A model generated the notes under the pieces. The model was not told the DNA's origin and made no database searches. It worked only from the letters and a program-made list of their open reading frames with translations. From positions 62,001 through 126,000 of the forward strand of contig JAKEKT010000094.1 of assembly GCA_021495925.1 (NCBI GenBank): a stretch of 64,000 bases of DNA, in the 5' to 3' direction. Origin of the DNA: Diplodia intermedia (taxonomy: Eukaryota; Ascomycota; Dothideomycetes; Botryosphaeriales; Botryosphaeriaceae). This document shows, in pieces, positions 1 through 9,719 of this stretch (its first letter is position 1; every line of letters begins with the position of its first letter). The position numbers and the translations under genes were made by a program.

Positions 1-459
1 ACGGCACCGTCACGTCCATCACGCCCACGGGCAACTCGTCCCACACCTCCTTCCGCGTCTCCTCCGCCGACGCCAACAACCGCACGCAAGGCGGCAGCGG
101 CGGCGATGCGTACGACGACGGCGCGGATGCGGGCAGCCTGCCGACGGTGCCCGAGTGCGATCGGTTCAGGGTCAATTTTGTGGGGCGGCGAGGGCGTGGA
201 GCGCGCGGCGTTGCTGGTCGCGTTTCCCAAGGAGCAGAGGTCGAGCGTGGGCGCGGATATGGGGGTGGCGTGGTATGGCGGCAGGCTGTATGCGGACCAG
301 TCGGACGGCTTGGTGACGAATGTGCCCGGCGTGTATGCGGTGGACGATGCTAATACGTACAACTCGACGAATTTGCCGCATGCGTTGTGGAGCGGGAAGA
401 GGGCGGCGGTTGGTCTGCATGGTGATTCGGGCCCCCCCGGGTCTGGGAGAGATGTGTGA
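1..459 (+). pseudogene. 3' end of a thioredoxin-reductase-like FAD oxidoreductase, frame broken
   Basis: The 5' part lies left of the window. The C-terminal stretch ending near base 420 reads GVYAVDDANTYNSTNLPHAL followed by SGKRAA. This matches the last FAD-contacting segment of GliT-like fungal thioredoxin reductases, where the family has G-D-A-N and then STN-PHA-SGK. Upstream, bases 3-182 are open in frame 3 (ending RFRVNFV), but the conserved tail is in frame 1. One surplus G in the GGGG run at 182-185 explains the switch. The usual Gly of GDAN is Asp here. A frameshift plus a changed FAD-motif residue suggests decay, though a sequencing error at the G run could explain the shift. The family oxidises or reduces dithiols, often in secondary-metabolite pathways. 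No partner genes for that are visible nearby. Confidence 0.6.
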
Positions 460-673
460 AGGTGGGGCTAATGGCTGCTAGTCAAACTCGAGCGTGAAGA
501 TGCGGAGAGGGATCTCAATATTACGAAGCAGGCGGGCTCGGATGTGAGGTCACTTTGGGAGGTTATGAACGACGAGCCTGGCTAGGCGCTCTATGCTGGG
601 GAGCGTCATGGATAAGCCGAAGGTGAGAGGAAGACTGTACACTTGAAAGCAGGAACCGACTGTCATTTTGTAC

Positions 674-1323
674 TCATTCTGGCCACCATATCTTCCTCTT
701 CTTGGTCGTGGGCTTGAAATCAGCGTCCTCTTGATGGAAGTCGGCCTCACACCCCTCTGCATTCCCCAGACCTTCACAACAATCCCACCGGAACCCCTCG
801 GGGTATTTCTCCAGATTTTCTTGCGTCTCAATTGGCCCGTGGCAGTCCTCGTCATGGTCGGGCCACTCTTCCTCGATGGGCTCGAGGTCGCCTGCCGAGA
901 AGCGTCAATGACTCACATTCAGCGGCAGTCAAGCATGAAGCAACAGAGAGACAGGCGGGAAAGAGAGGATTAACACGCACCACCATGAGTTTTACAGCCA
1001 TCTTTTTTGTTGTTTGCCAGGTCAAACTCCTCATGACAGTTCCTGCAGGTCACGTAACGTGACCTCTGCCTCTTCTTGGCCGTCAACGCCGTGACGTCGA
1101 GTGCCTTTTTCCTGTCATTGCCCTCATTGCTGCTCGCGGGCTCTTCATCCATCAGCAGTTCCCGCTCCAGAAGATCTAGCGCGATGGGCGAGGCATTGCA
1201 GAGAGTCAAAAGGACTGATTGGAGGCGTTCCAGATGGGCATGGTGGATGGCGTCATGGAGAGCGGGGGACGCCATCCTCGACCAGGAAAACAAAGGAAAG
1301 AAAGCTCTCTGTCGAGTGAGCAA
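674..1323 (-). CDS. Small fungal zinc-binding protein (CxxC...C...H plus Cys-rich tail)
   Basis: Two exons on the minus strand: 1323-981 and 891-674. The intron has donor GTGCGT and acceptor CGGCAG, and joining keeps frame (HGG then DLE). The product is 186 residues from 1323, or 170 if the second Met at 1275 is used; the second looks better because it removes a low-complexity leader. The N-terminal half is helical (ASPALHDAIHHAHLERLQ). The C-terminal half holds CRNCHEEFDLANNKKDGC, then KTHGGDLEP, then DHDEDCHGP, and a final FRWDCCEGLGNAEGCE. This C-x2-C-x3-FD-x2-N-x5-C-x2-H layout recurs in uncharacterised fungal proteins and probably binds one or two zinc ions. Function is unknown. It ends about 215 bp from the broken flavoprotein on the other strand. 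Confidence 0.7.
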
Positions 1324-2411
1324 AGCAGAGAAGCGCGAATGGAGTTGAAGAAGAACGGCGCTTTCCCAAGCATAGATGGTGACAAATGGAATCGCGTCGT
1401 CTCATGTCACACGCGACGCGTTTTTCAATTTTTTCGTCGGGCACCTGAATCGCGTGTGCGCGTTGATCACCTGACTTCGCGTCCACTCGTGACTGGAGCA
1501 ATCCAACTTGGTAGCATGACCAGTTGCATTCATTCAGACCGGAATCGAAAAGGCGCCGCTCGAAATCCGGTCAGATATCCTGCCTAAAGACTATTTCAGC
1601 TCTTTGGATGCTCTGCCCGGGGAGTCACCGTCAACAAACATGTCAGCATGACAAACGAGTCTCAACGCTGGACTTTTCCTTGTCAACGGAGATGGCCCTT
1701 GGAGCTGTAGCCTTTATCTTTCAAAGTAGCAGCGTAAAGCATGCTCGATCCACAAGTAACTGCTTTAGCGGTCATCCATGCTGCCGTAAGTATAGGATTA
1801 GTCCACCTTTACTGATTTATCTCTTTGGATAAGCCTTCACCGACACTACATTTCCACGCATCGATCTAAAATAATCCCAACTCTTAATAGCTGGCTCATT
1901 TATTAGGGAATAATATGTTTTTACCATGGTTCAGTGCCACTTTATCGGCGTTGAAAACACCAAAGGAGGAACGAAGGCTGGCTTGCGGCTTTGTGGTCGC
2001 TAAGGCATGATTCTGGAAGCGCGGTCTATCGTGGCGAATAAAAAGAAATCTTTTTTCTGCCTGCGGTCCTTTGCCCGTATGCATGTCAGCGAAGGGCGAA
2101 CTGGTTGGTCGTGTGATATATTCTAACAAGGTCGAGGGGAGTTCGACATCTGATTGGTGGCTCGTTGATTAGGCTGAAAGCCGAGTGCTGACATCTCACC
2201 AGGCATCAGCAGATAAGACCTCGTCGTTGTCGCCTAAAAATCGAGCGCAGGCTGCCCCGCCTTACCCAACTTCGCGGACGGCTCCAACCCACAGCTTTGT
2301 CGTTTTCCATACATCAACGCTCGGCTCCCTACGTGCGCATCGCAAGGAGGGGCTGGTACTTGCTCCTATGGTGACGACTTACAGAGCTCATGGTAGCGCG
2401 TAAACTACGCG
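1324..2411. other. Intergenic, about 1.1 kb
   Basis: No coding stretch with recognisable motifs on either strand; open frames are short and compositionally poor. It should hold the promoters of the minus-strand zinc protein and the plus-strand NLR gene. Confidence 0.5.
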
Positions 2412-5400
2412 ATGGTTTCAGACAGGCACAAGTGCTTCAGACTTCGGGGGATACCAAACGGCTTCGGAACAGTCCAGATCCAGGAGATCCTTGCTCTGGA
2501 GTTTTCTCATCATGGAACAGTGCAAGTTGAAATTCATTCTCTTGCCTGCAACCCTGTACGAGAGCAAGAGTGGGTTGCGACATTGGGTTTCGAGGATATT
2601 CCTGCGTCGCTTGCTCGGCAGCCAGATTACTTCATCAATATCCCGGGATCCAGACGCCAGCTCCACCTGGACACCCATTTCGAAGGGTTTACGCCTCTCC
2701 ATGCCTCTCTAGACGACAAATGTGTGTTTGATGTCGTGGCTATTGGCGGACTCAATGGTCATGCGTTCGGCTCTTTCAAGCAAAGTGGGAGGGGGCACAT
2801 GTGGTTACGAGACGACCTGCCGTTGGACTTTGAGCAGGCTCGTGTTTTCACCTACGGCTATGACACTTCGCCCGAACACGACGCATTCCAAAACATTTCC
2901 GATATAGCGGAAACTTTCCGTAAGACGCTTGCCACCCTCAGACGGAATGCTCGTCAAACATCACTCGTGTTCATTGCGCATAGCCTCGGTGGAATCATAC
3001 TCAAAGCCGTATGTCATACCTTCGAAATGATAGTATCTCAACTAACAAAGTTCGCTGAAGGCTCTCAATGCCATGGTTGAGTCTCAGGACGACCAGGATA
3101 AACGCAACATTTCGTCTCTGCGAGCGCTCTTCCTTTTCGGTGTCCCCAACCAAGGAATGAATATCGAGTCCCTCATTGCTATGAATCCTGACATCACAAA
3201 TCGAAGGATCATATATGCTCTAGACAGCCAAAACTCAGCCACTCTTCGCACAATCAGCGAGAAATGCTCACGAAACTTCAAACACATGGTCACGGTCAAC
3301 TTTTATGAAACTCTGAAATCCCCAACAGCACTCCGAAGGGTACGTTCCGCTGATCATCTCTTGGTCAATGGTGACCGGTTCCTTCGAACACGCTAACTGA
3401 TGGAGTATTCCGACGGGTCGTGGTCAATGTCTGGGCCCGAGGAAATCCTAGTCAGCACACATTCGGCAACGCAGGGCAAGGTGTTTGATGACGGCGTTCA
3501 TTTCGTTTTCCAGGTACAACGCACTCACAGTAATATGGTGAAGTTCAAGGGAGTGCATGACCATGTCTATGAGCACGTTCGCCATCGGCTCACAGAAATC
3601 ATCGAGAACCTGGAGGGGGGGAATGCGGACTTGGCACCGCGTCCACTGCCTGAAGCCGAAAAAGGTCCACGGTAGTCATCTCCATTACATGCCTTTCCAT
3701 CTGGCTTACGATGACATAGCTTGTCTTCAATCTCTATGGTTTCCTCATCAAGACGATCGCCAAGTCCAGGCAACCGATCCTACTGCAGGTACTTGTGGCT
3801 GGATATTGAGGAATCCCAAATTCCAAGAGTGGCATGAGTCACGCTCGAACCTTCTCTGGATCCTCGGGCCTCCTGGCGCCGGCAAATCCACACTTATGAA
3901 ATATGTGTTTGGTTGGAAGAACACCCGCCGCCAGGACAATGAGATCGTCGCCGCCTTTTTTGTCCACGGCCGGGGAAAGTCTGAGATGCAGCACAGTCTG
4001 TTGGGACTGTACCGCGCTCTTCTGCACCAGATCCTCCAACAATTTCCCAAACATTTGACGGCTTTGGCACAAACATACAAGGGCTATGAAGATTCCCGAG
4101 GAAAGCACGGAGTTGCGTGGACCTGGTCAGAGCAAGAACTGCGCCGGTGCTTTTTCGACATCATTACCAACGAAACCCCAAGACGTCCAGTTACCGTGCT
4201 GGTAGATGCACTTGATGAGATTGACAGTATCCGGCCCGACTCACTGTCCTCTCCCGTAGGGGGATTCATTGCCGCACTGAAGGAGTTTACGAATGGTCAC
4301 CGCCCTGACCATGCTGGAGCAAAACTGAGGATCCTCGTTTCGTGTCGGTACTACCCCGTAATCTACGACAATAGTGGCTTCTCCATTCTCGTTGAGAAGG
4401 AGAACAGTCAAGACATTGGCACACTGATCGAGAGCCATCAAGCTCTGGACGACAATCGAGGACAGTACAAATCACTCAAGCGGATCATTGCCAAGCGAGC
4501 CAATGGTATTTTCCAGTGGGTTGCCGTCGTTCTCAATGAAGTCACCCGCCTTCACAACAAAGGCATGTCCTTGAGAACTATCCAAAAAGCTGTTGAGACA
4601 GTGCCAGAGAGCCTGCACGATCTATACGAGTCGCTCATCCTGGATGGTGACTTGCATGAGCGAAAGCAAGCTCTGAAGCTATTTACATGGCTAATTTTTG
4701 CTGCTCGGCCGCTGTCATTAGCGGAATTACGAGATGCATTGGCGATCGACGCTAAAGCAGAGTATGCCTCTTTTGGTGAGCTCTCTAAGAGCAAAGACTT
4801 CCGCAGCTTGACCGCCATGGAAAAAGCTGTCAATGATCTTTCCCATGGCCTTATCCAAGTTCAAACCTATCAATGCCCGGATCATTACAGGTTTAATATT
4901 CTATGGTGTTCAAGAAAGGAACCAAGACACAACGATCCAGTCTATGATGGCCGATGGCAGACGTTGCAACTCATGCACCAATCTGTGCTGGACTATCTGA
5001 AGAAGGAAGGTCTTTGCCAACTTGCAGCTTCCATTGGGGAAGCAAAGTTCAGTGCGCAATGGGAGTTGTCGAGGTCTTGCATCAGGTACCTGTTGCTCGG
5101 GGAAATCGTGGAGAAGCCTTTCGCATTCGAAGACGCAGAATGCACTGGAGAAGAGTTCGAGAAGGATATCGCAATCCCTTTGGCATTTGACTTCGCACTC
5201 ACCGAGTACGCGCATTCGTTCTGGCTGCTTCATGTCATGAAGACCGAAGAGGATGATGTCGATCAGCGAGACCTATTGCGCTTCCCTGCTCTGAAGGGAC
5301 GAGATGGTTACTTGCCTGACTCGTGTAATCTTCGTTCCAAACAGGAAGAAAGTCCCTTTCTGGTTTCTGAGAACGACGATATTTTCACAACCTTCACAAA

Positions 5401-6790
5401 GTACCGCACGCTCACTAGACAAGTCGACAACTTGTTTCGGTTCTGGGACGGCCGCGGGTTTGGAATGGGTGAGCAATTCCGTCGAGCACTAGTCCAACAC
5501 CCATACCGCCTCACATTCGTTGAGCTTCTATCGCTACTTGGCGTACAAGTGGCAGTGCTGTACATGCAAGAGTTGCAGCAAGAATCTATCGAGTGGGAGA
5601 ATACTACCGTCCTGCTTCAATACGCACTTCTAAGCAGGCGTAAGGAGACCATTGATTGGATCCTGGAGAACATGGGCAGACACCACCTTCAGCACCTTTT
5701 GAGCTCAGATGCGGATCCATCTCTTGGTCTACCGTTGACTATCGCTGTTGCCGGCGGTGACGAGAGACACGTGCAATGGCTCCTCAATGCAGGCGCGGAC
5801 GTCGACGCGAGAAGTGGTGATGGATTGTGGTTGAAACCATGTACAGCACTTGGCATGGCAGCGCAACAGGGCAACACCGCGATAGTCAATATCCTACTCA
5901 ACGCAAGCGCTGATCCCTTGAAACGAACTTCTGTTGAAGGCAGACATTATGATCTCGGTTATGGGATACCACATCTTGCCGCTGCAGCACAGGGTCATGA
6001 AGATGTGGTCGAACTGTTGCTTGAACAAAGTTACGAAAACGGATCGATCCCACAGTTGGCCTCAATGAGTGTTGGCTCTGAAAGGCTAACGCTTCTTCAA
6101 TTGTGTCACACGGAGAAGGTCATGAAAATTCTATTTGACCACGGAGTTGATCCAACCAACGTCGCCACCTATGGTGGCGAGACACTTCTACATACACACC
6201 ACAGGTGCCCAACGCTCATAAGACTACTCCTGGAGCACGGCGTTGATCCTACCAAGCGTATGTGGAATGGATTTTGTCTCCTCGATAGGGATGTCGGCGA
6301 GTTTGATGAGACATACAATCTCATGTTCAATTGGACGGACTCTCTTCTTCGGACTTCCCCCATGCTGGTCATATTAGCTTATCGAGCGGATGAAAAAAGA
6401 CGGACCTTCGGCTTCTTAAGATATGACCAGACTTTCAGAGAATCGACCGTCGAATTTTTCGGCAAAGCACTTGACCAATCCGGAATCAGCCTCAAGCATG
6501 ATTGGAACAAACAGGACCTTGAAGGATGCACGCTGCTTGCAGTAGCCGTGGAGCAGAATATGCCGGAAATCGTCGAAATGTTGTTGGACTCCGGAGAAGT
6601 CGATCAGAACATCGCAGACAACAAAAACGTCACTCCTCTCGAAAAGGCAAAGAGAAACAAGTACCACACAGTCACGGAGCTTTTACAGAGCTATCAGGAG
6701 AGTACTCCCGGAAAAGGCTCAACGGAAATCACTTCCATACCAATTTCGAGGGTTATCACACCAGTACCAAGTTCAACGGAAGGTGAATAA
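2412..6790 (+). CDS. STAND/NLR protein: SesB-like hydrolase, NACHT, ankyrin repeats
   Basis: Four exons (2412-3008, 3061-3339, 3406-3664, 3720-6790) give 1,401 residues. The start opens a short RRM-like segment (FRLRGIPNGFGTVQIQEIL) common ahead of this architecture. An alpha/beta-hydrolase domain follows, with nucleophile elbow FIAHSLGG near residues 186-193, split by intron 1. The NACHT domain begins after CLQSLWFPHQDDR. Its Walker A is GPPGAGKST (428-436) and its Walker B VLVDALDEID (538-547). Ankyrin-type repeats occupy roughly 1040-1370 (LLNAGADVDARSGDG, LLEHGVDPTKR). Known family behaviour is ligand-triggered oligomerisation and regulated cell death in heterokaryon incompatibility or antimicrobial response. 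The trigger here is unknown. Intron 3 (3665-3719) has an unusual GTCCAC donor but is required to keep frame. All key motifs look intact. Confidence 0.85.
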
Positions 6791-7098
6791 AACCATGATC
6801 TCAGCTATCTACGGTGTTTAGTAAAGACTTTTCAACTAACACGTATCCCAGAACACACCGCTCTTGTTCCATTTCTCTACTATCAATATCCTGACGACAT
6901 CACATTCGACGAGTCAACCGCGACTACACGCACGGAAGGGAGGCATCGGAGAAAAAAAAGATCATCGCGGCGCGTACGGGACCAGCAAGCACAACCGTCA
7001 CCAAATGCTGCCCGACAATCTCGCCACAGAAGGTCTGAGGATCATAGCTGCTGCACAATCTGAACAAGAACGGGACGAGGTTCTCGGCATGTCCGAGA

Positions 7099-7805
7099 GG
7101 TCTCCTCAAGACTGTCCTCGCCCGTTTGCACGAGAAGTATATTCAGGCGCATGATGGAGGTCAGTCAAGAGGTCAGACACGGGCCGGTAACAATGCGCTG
7201 ATTTTACAGTTAGTTGAGCTGGAGTTCTTCAACTTTGCCACGCCTGATTGGGGATCCGCTGATTCCAAGCACGCAAGGCCCGGCCACATCGCCTCGTTTC
7301 TCGAAGACAACCCTCGAAACAAACTGGTCCCTTTGACAGACGGCATGTTCGGATACAGAGTCACCCGCCCCACCATCAACAAAGACTACTTCCACGCCGT
7401 ATAAGACCACGCCCACGATTTCGGCTGCGAACTGGAGGGCTGGCACACCGAAAGCGGACCAGGAGTCTTCCAAGCGGTAATAGAACCCGGCCACAGCGCC
7501 CATCCAACAGCCGGCCAACCACTCCCACAGGCGACCGGTCTCCCCCGCCGACAACATGGCCGACAAAGCCTCGCTCTTCAAGCACGCCTTCCCCCTCCTC
7601 TCCCCTCCGTCTCCCAAACCGACCTCTCGAGTCCCGACCAACTCCCCCGGGCCCCACCACAGATACCTCACCAAATCCCTCGGTGCCCTCCACGGCACCA
7701 CCCCGACCTTCATGGCCAAGCCCTCTGCTGCCCTCCCAGGCAACTCGGGCCACATTCAGCTCTCCCTCACCTCCCGCAGCACGGGCCAAAACCTCTCGTT
7801 CAATT
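7099..7805 (+). pseudogene. Glutamine-synthetase-like (class I/FluG-type) pseudogene
   Basis: Pieces of a fungal GS-like catalytic domain occur in order: GLLKTVLARLHEKY; LVELEFFNF; PLTDGMFGYRVTRPTINKDY; then, past a stop, CELEGWHTESGPGVF; then MADKASLFK; then LGALHGTTPTFMAKPSAALP and GNSGHIQLSL. These match the Glu/His substrate and metal-binding blocks. An in-frame TAA at 7402-7404 replaces the Tyr expected before DHAHDFGCELEG. An intron-like segment at 7582-7662 still ends CACAG but begins GC. Excising it restores FK followed by YLTKSL, so its GT donor appears lost. A second GT-AG-like segment (7160-7209) would shift frame if removed. The extreme N- and C-terminal GS blocks are not visible. 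Once probably a nitrogen-metabolism or developmental GS-like enzyme, now non-functional. Confidence 0.75.
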
Positions 7806-7909
7806 GCTTTTTGGACCCCACTTGTTCTGTCAGCGACCATGCATGTAGTCCCGCTTGTGCGTGGTAAGTGGAACAGTTTTAAACCCTTGTGCCCTTGGGT
7901 CCGTGATAG

Positions 7910-8058
7910 AAGGTAGCAGCCCTAAGTGGGGTAGTAGGATGAACGAGCCCTAAAGAAGTTCTTTCCGAACGGACCAGTACCTGTTTCTAGAGCCTATTAA
8001 AGTCATAGCCCTCTGATTTTTATCTTGAAGGCAGCAGCATTAAGTGGGGCGGCTGAGT
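7910..8058 (+). repeat. Imperfect direct repeat of about 28 bp, two copies
   Basis: AAGGtAGCAGCccTAAGTGGGG near 7910-7937 recurs as AAGGcAGCAGCatTAAGTGGGG near 8028-8056. Most differences are transitions. It could be a relic of a mobile element beside the broken GS-like gene, but no terminal repeat or transposase is visible. Confidence 0.35.
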
Positions 8059-8660
8059 CCGAAAGTAGTGGTGGTAAGATCTATAAGCAGTTAGTGCCAT
8101 TTATTAGCGTTTACCGAAATCGGAATATCAAAAGTTTCGCTTAGGGAACGGTCGCCGCAAGGGCAGCCCCTATCAGCTAACGTACTTGATAGCACTGTTT
8201 ATCAGCCAACGGCATTTTGCGATCGCAGTCATGAACACTTTTCCGGGTTTAACAGAGTTGTTTCAAGCGATTTCATCTTGGTTTGGTTAGCCGAAGGGTT
8301 AGTTGTCGTTGCCTTACCTGCTGCCTGTGCGCTGGCTGACAACACCAGATCCTGGATAAAGCAATGTTGGGGCTCAGCCGTTGGGACTGTGGAGTATTGG
8401 ACCGTTTGTGGTCCGATGAGGCAGCGGGATGGTGGAAGAGGGACTCCCCGTTCATCACACACTAGGGCTACCGTAGCTCTCTCTGGGAACCTGGGCCACA
8501 CAATCTTGTGGGTCTACATGTGTTTGGCCCCCACGTTGAAAACCCTGCGCATAGCAAAGGTGCACGAGCCCACACTTTATTGGAAATCAACATGCAAGCT
8601 ACGGCTGGAACGAGTGACGATGCGACGTAGACACAATTCTTTGTGGAAGCAGGTATCAGA

Positions 8661-8667
8661 TATAAAA
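8661..8667 (+). promoter_or_regulatory. TATA box for the secreted protein gene
   Basis: TATAAAA followed by GG, about 165 bp upstream of the ATG at 8831. This is a perfect TATA match on the correct strand and predicts a leader of roughly 130 nt. Confidence 0.5.
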
Positions 8668-8830
8668 GGAGACATTCTGTCGTACTATTCCAACCTCTCA
8701 ACCACACCACCCAGCTCCAACACCTCAGGTCCAAGCTTTACACATTCTTGCGCTGCGCAATGTAAGCATTCTGAACGCAGTTACCAACGGAGCGGACTCT
8801 CACAAGACACTCTAGCCAAAAACAATAACC

Positions 8831-9223
8831 ATGCACGCTTCAACAATTACCGCTACCACCATCCTTCTCGCCAGCTTTTCCCTCAGTGGTGCTATGAGCA
8901 TTCCAAACACCAACAGCAGCGCAACCGACGCGAGCCACCTCGTCCGTCGCGCCAACTCCTGCACCACGGGCACCAACCCTGAGTCGAACTGGGACATCTA
9001 CCTCGACAACGACGTCTACTACAATACGCACTGTGGTAACGGCTGTCTCGACAACATCCGGGGGTTTTGTGGCGACGTTACCAACTGGGGATGCGCTCGT
9101 AACGACGCGGGTCAGGCCCATATGACTTTTTCCATCACCAACGGCTGCACGAGCGACCACATGATGCAGGCTCTGAAGAAATGTACCAAGGGTGAGCAGA
9201 CAATTGAATGCTCGATAGTCTAG
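8831..9223 (+). CDS. Small secreted cysteine-rich protein (effector candidate)
   Basis: Single exon, 130 residues. Residues 1-21 form a signal peptide (MHASTITATTILLASFSLSG). A short Asn/Ser-rich propeptide ends in LVRR (residues 37-40), a Kex2-type site. The predicted mature chain is 90 residues with eight cysteines at 44, 68, 72, 80, 88, 106, 118 and 127, enough for four disulfides. The order and spacing match no family I can name with certainty. Such processed cysteine-rich proteins are typical apoplastic effectors or antimicrobial peptides; that role is inference. A GTGAGC donor-like site at 9192 lies near the 3' end. Just downstream a Gly-rich frame (HGGQWGGSGSGGSYPDHH at 9267-9320) is open, so the C-terminus may differ. 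No acceptor giving that frame with an intron of normal length was found. Confidence 0.75.
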   Translation: MHASTITATTILLASFSLSGAMSIPNTNSSATDASHLVRRANSCTTGTNPESNWDIYLDNDVYYNTHCGNGCLDNIRGFCGDVTNWGCARNDAGQAHMTFSITNGCTSDHMMQALKKCTKGEQTIECSIV

Positions 9224-9364
9224 AGCAATTAGTGCTCGGATCGATGCACTTCCATACGGCGAGCAGCATGGTGGGCAGTGGGGTGGAAGTGGTAGTGGTG
9301 GGAGCTATCCGGATCATCACCTTTGCAGACGGCTGAATGAATAAAGCTTACGGTACCTAAAGTA

Positions 9365-9414
9365 GAGACCTTCGATACGACTTTCGTGATACTGTGATCT
9401 TGTATCGAGGTCTC
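9365..9414. repeat. Imperfect inverted repeat, 14/13 bp arms
   Basis: GAGACCTTCGATAC at 9365-9378 and GTATCGAGGTCTC at 9402-9414 pair with a single bulged base around a 23-nt spacer. It lies 140 bp past the secreted-protein stop and could form a 3' hairpin or be a miniature-element remnant. Confidence 0.5.
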
Positions 9415-9719
9415 CGGCTAACACGTGACCCGTTTCCCAGAAAACCTACCACATCATCCAGGATTCGACTCTATCCAATCAAGCGCCTCAATCAGCTCCT
9501 CAGACCGTGGGCAACGCTGATGGAAGCTTGTCACTATAACACTTCCAGCAGGCACGATCCAGCTTCCACGTGACGTTGCCTTAAGCCCAGCCCCCACGAT
9601 GCGTGAGTCACTAGGCTCTTACAGGCAAGGCTTACACCTACATAAGCCATGCCAACAGTCCACCACCACCACCACTCTACCCAAACCCAACGCAACACCA
9701 TCCCCCAACCCCCCAAACC

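Larger units (their letters stand above)
7806..8830. other. Intergenic, about 1 kb, with degenerate direct repeats
   Basis: No supported gene. An open frame at 8278-8982 has no recognisable motif and overlaps the secreted-protein gene in another frame. The right end carries the promoter of that gene. Confidence 0.5.

Noticed and set aside
3481..3513. GTGTTT...TTCCAG segment in the NLR third exon, intron-like
   Set aside because: Only 33 bp, divisible by three and open; too short for a fungal intron.
8278..8982. 234-codon open frame
   Set aside because: Overlaps the signal-peptide gene in another frame; composition and lack of motifs argue against it.
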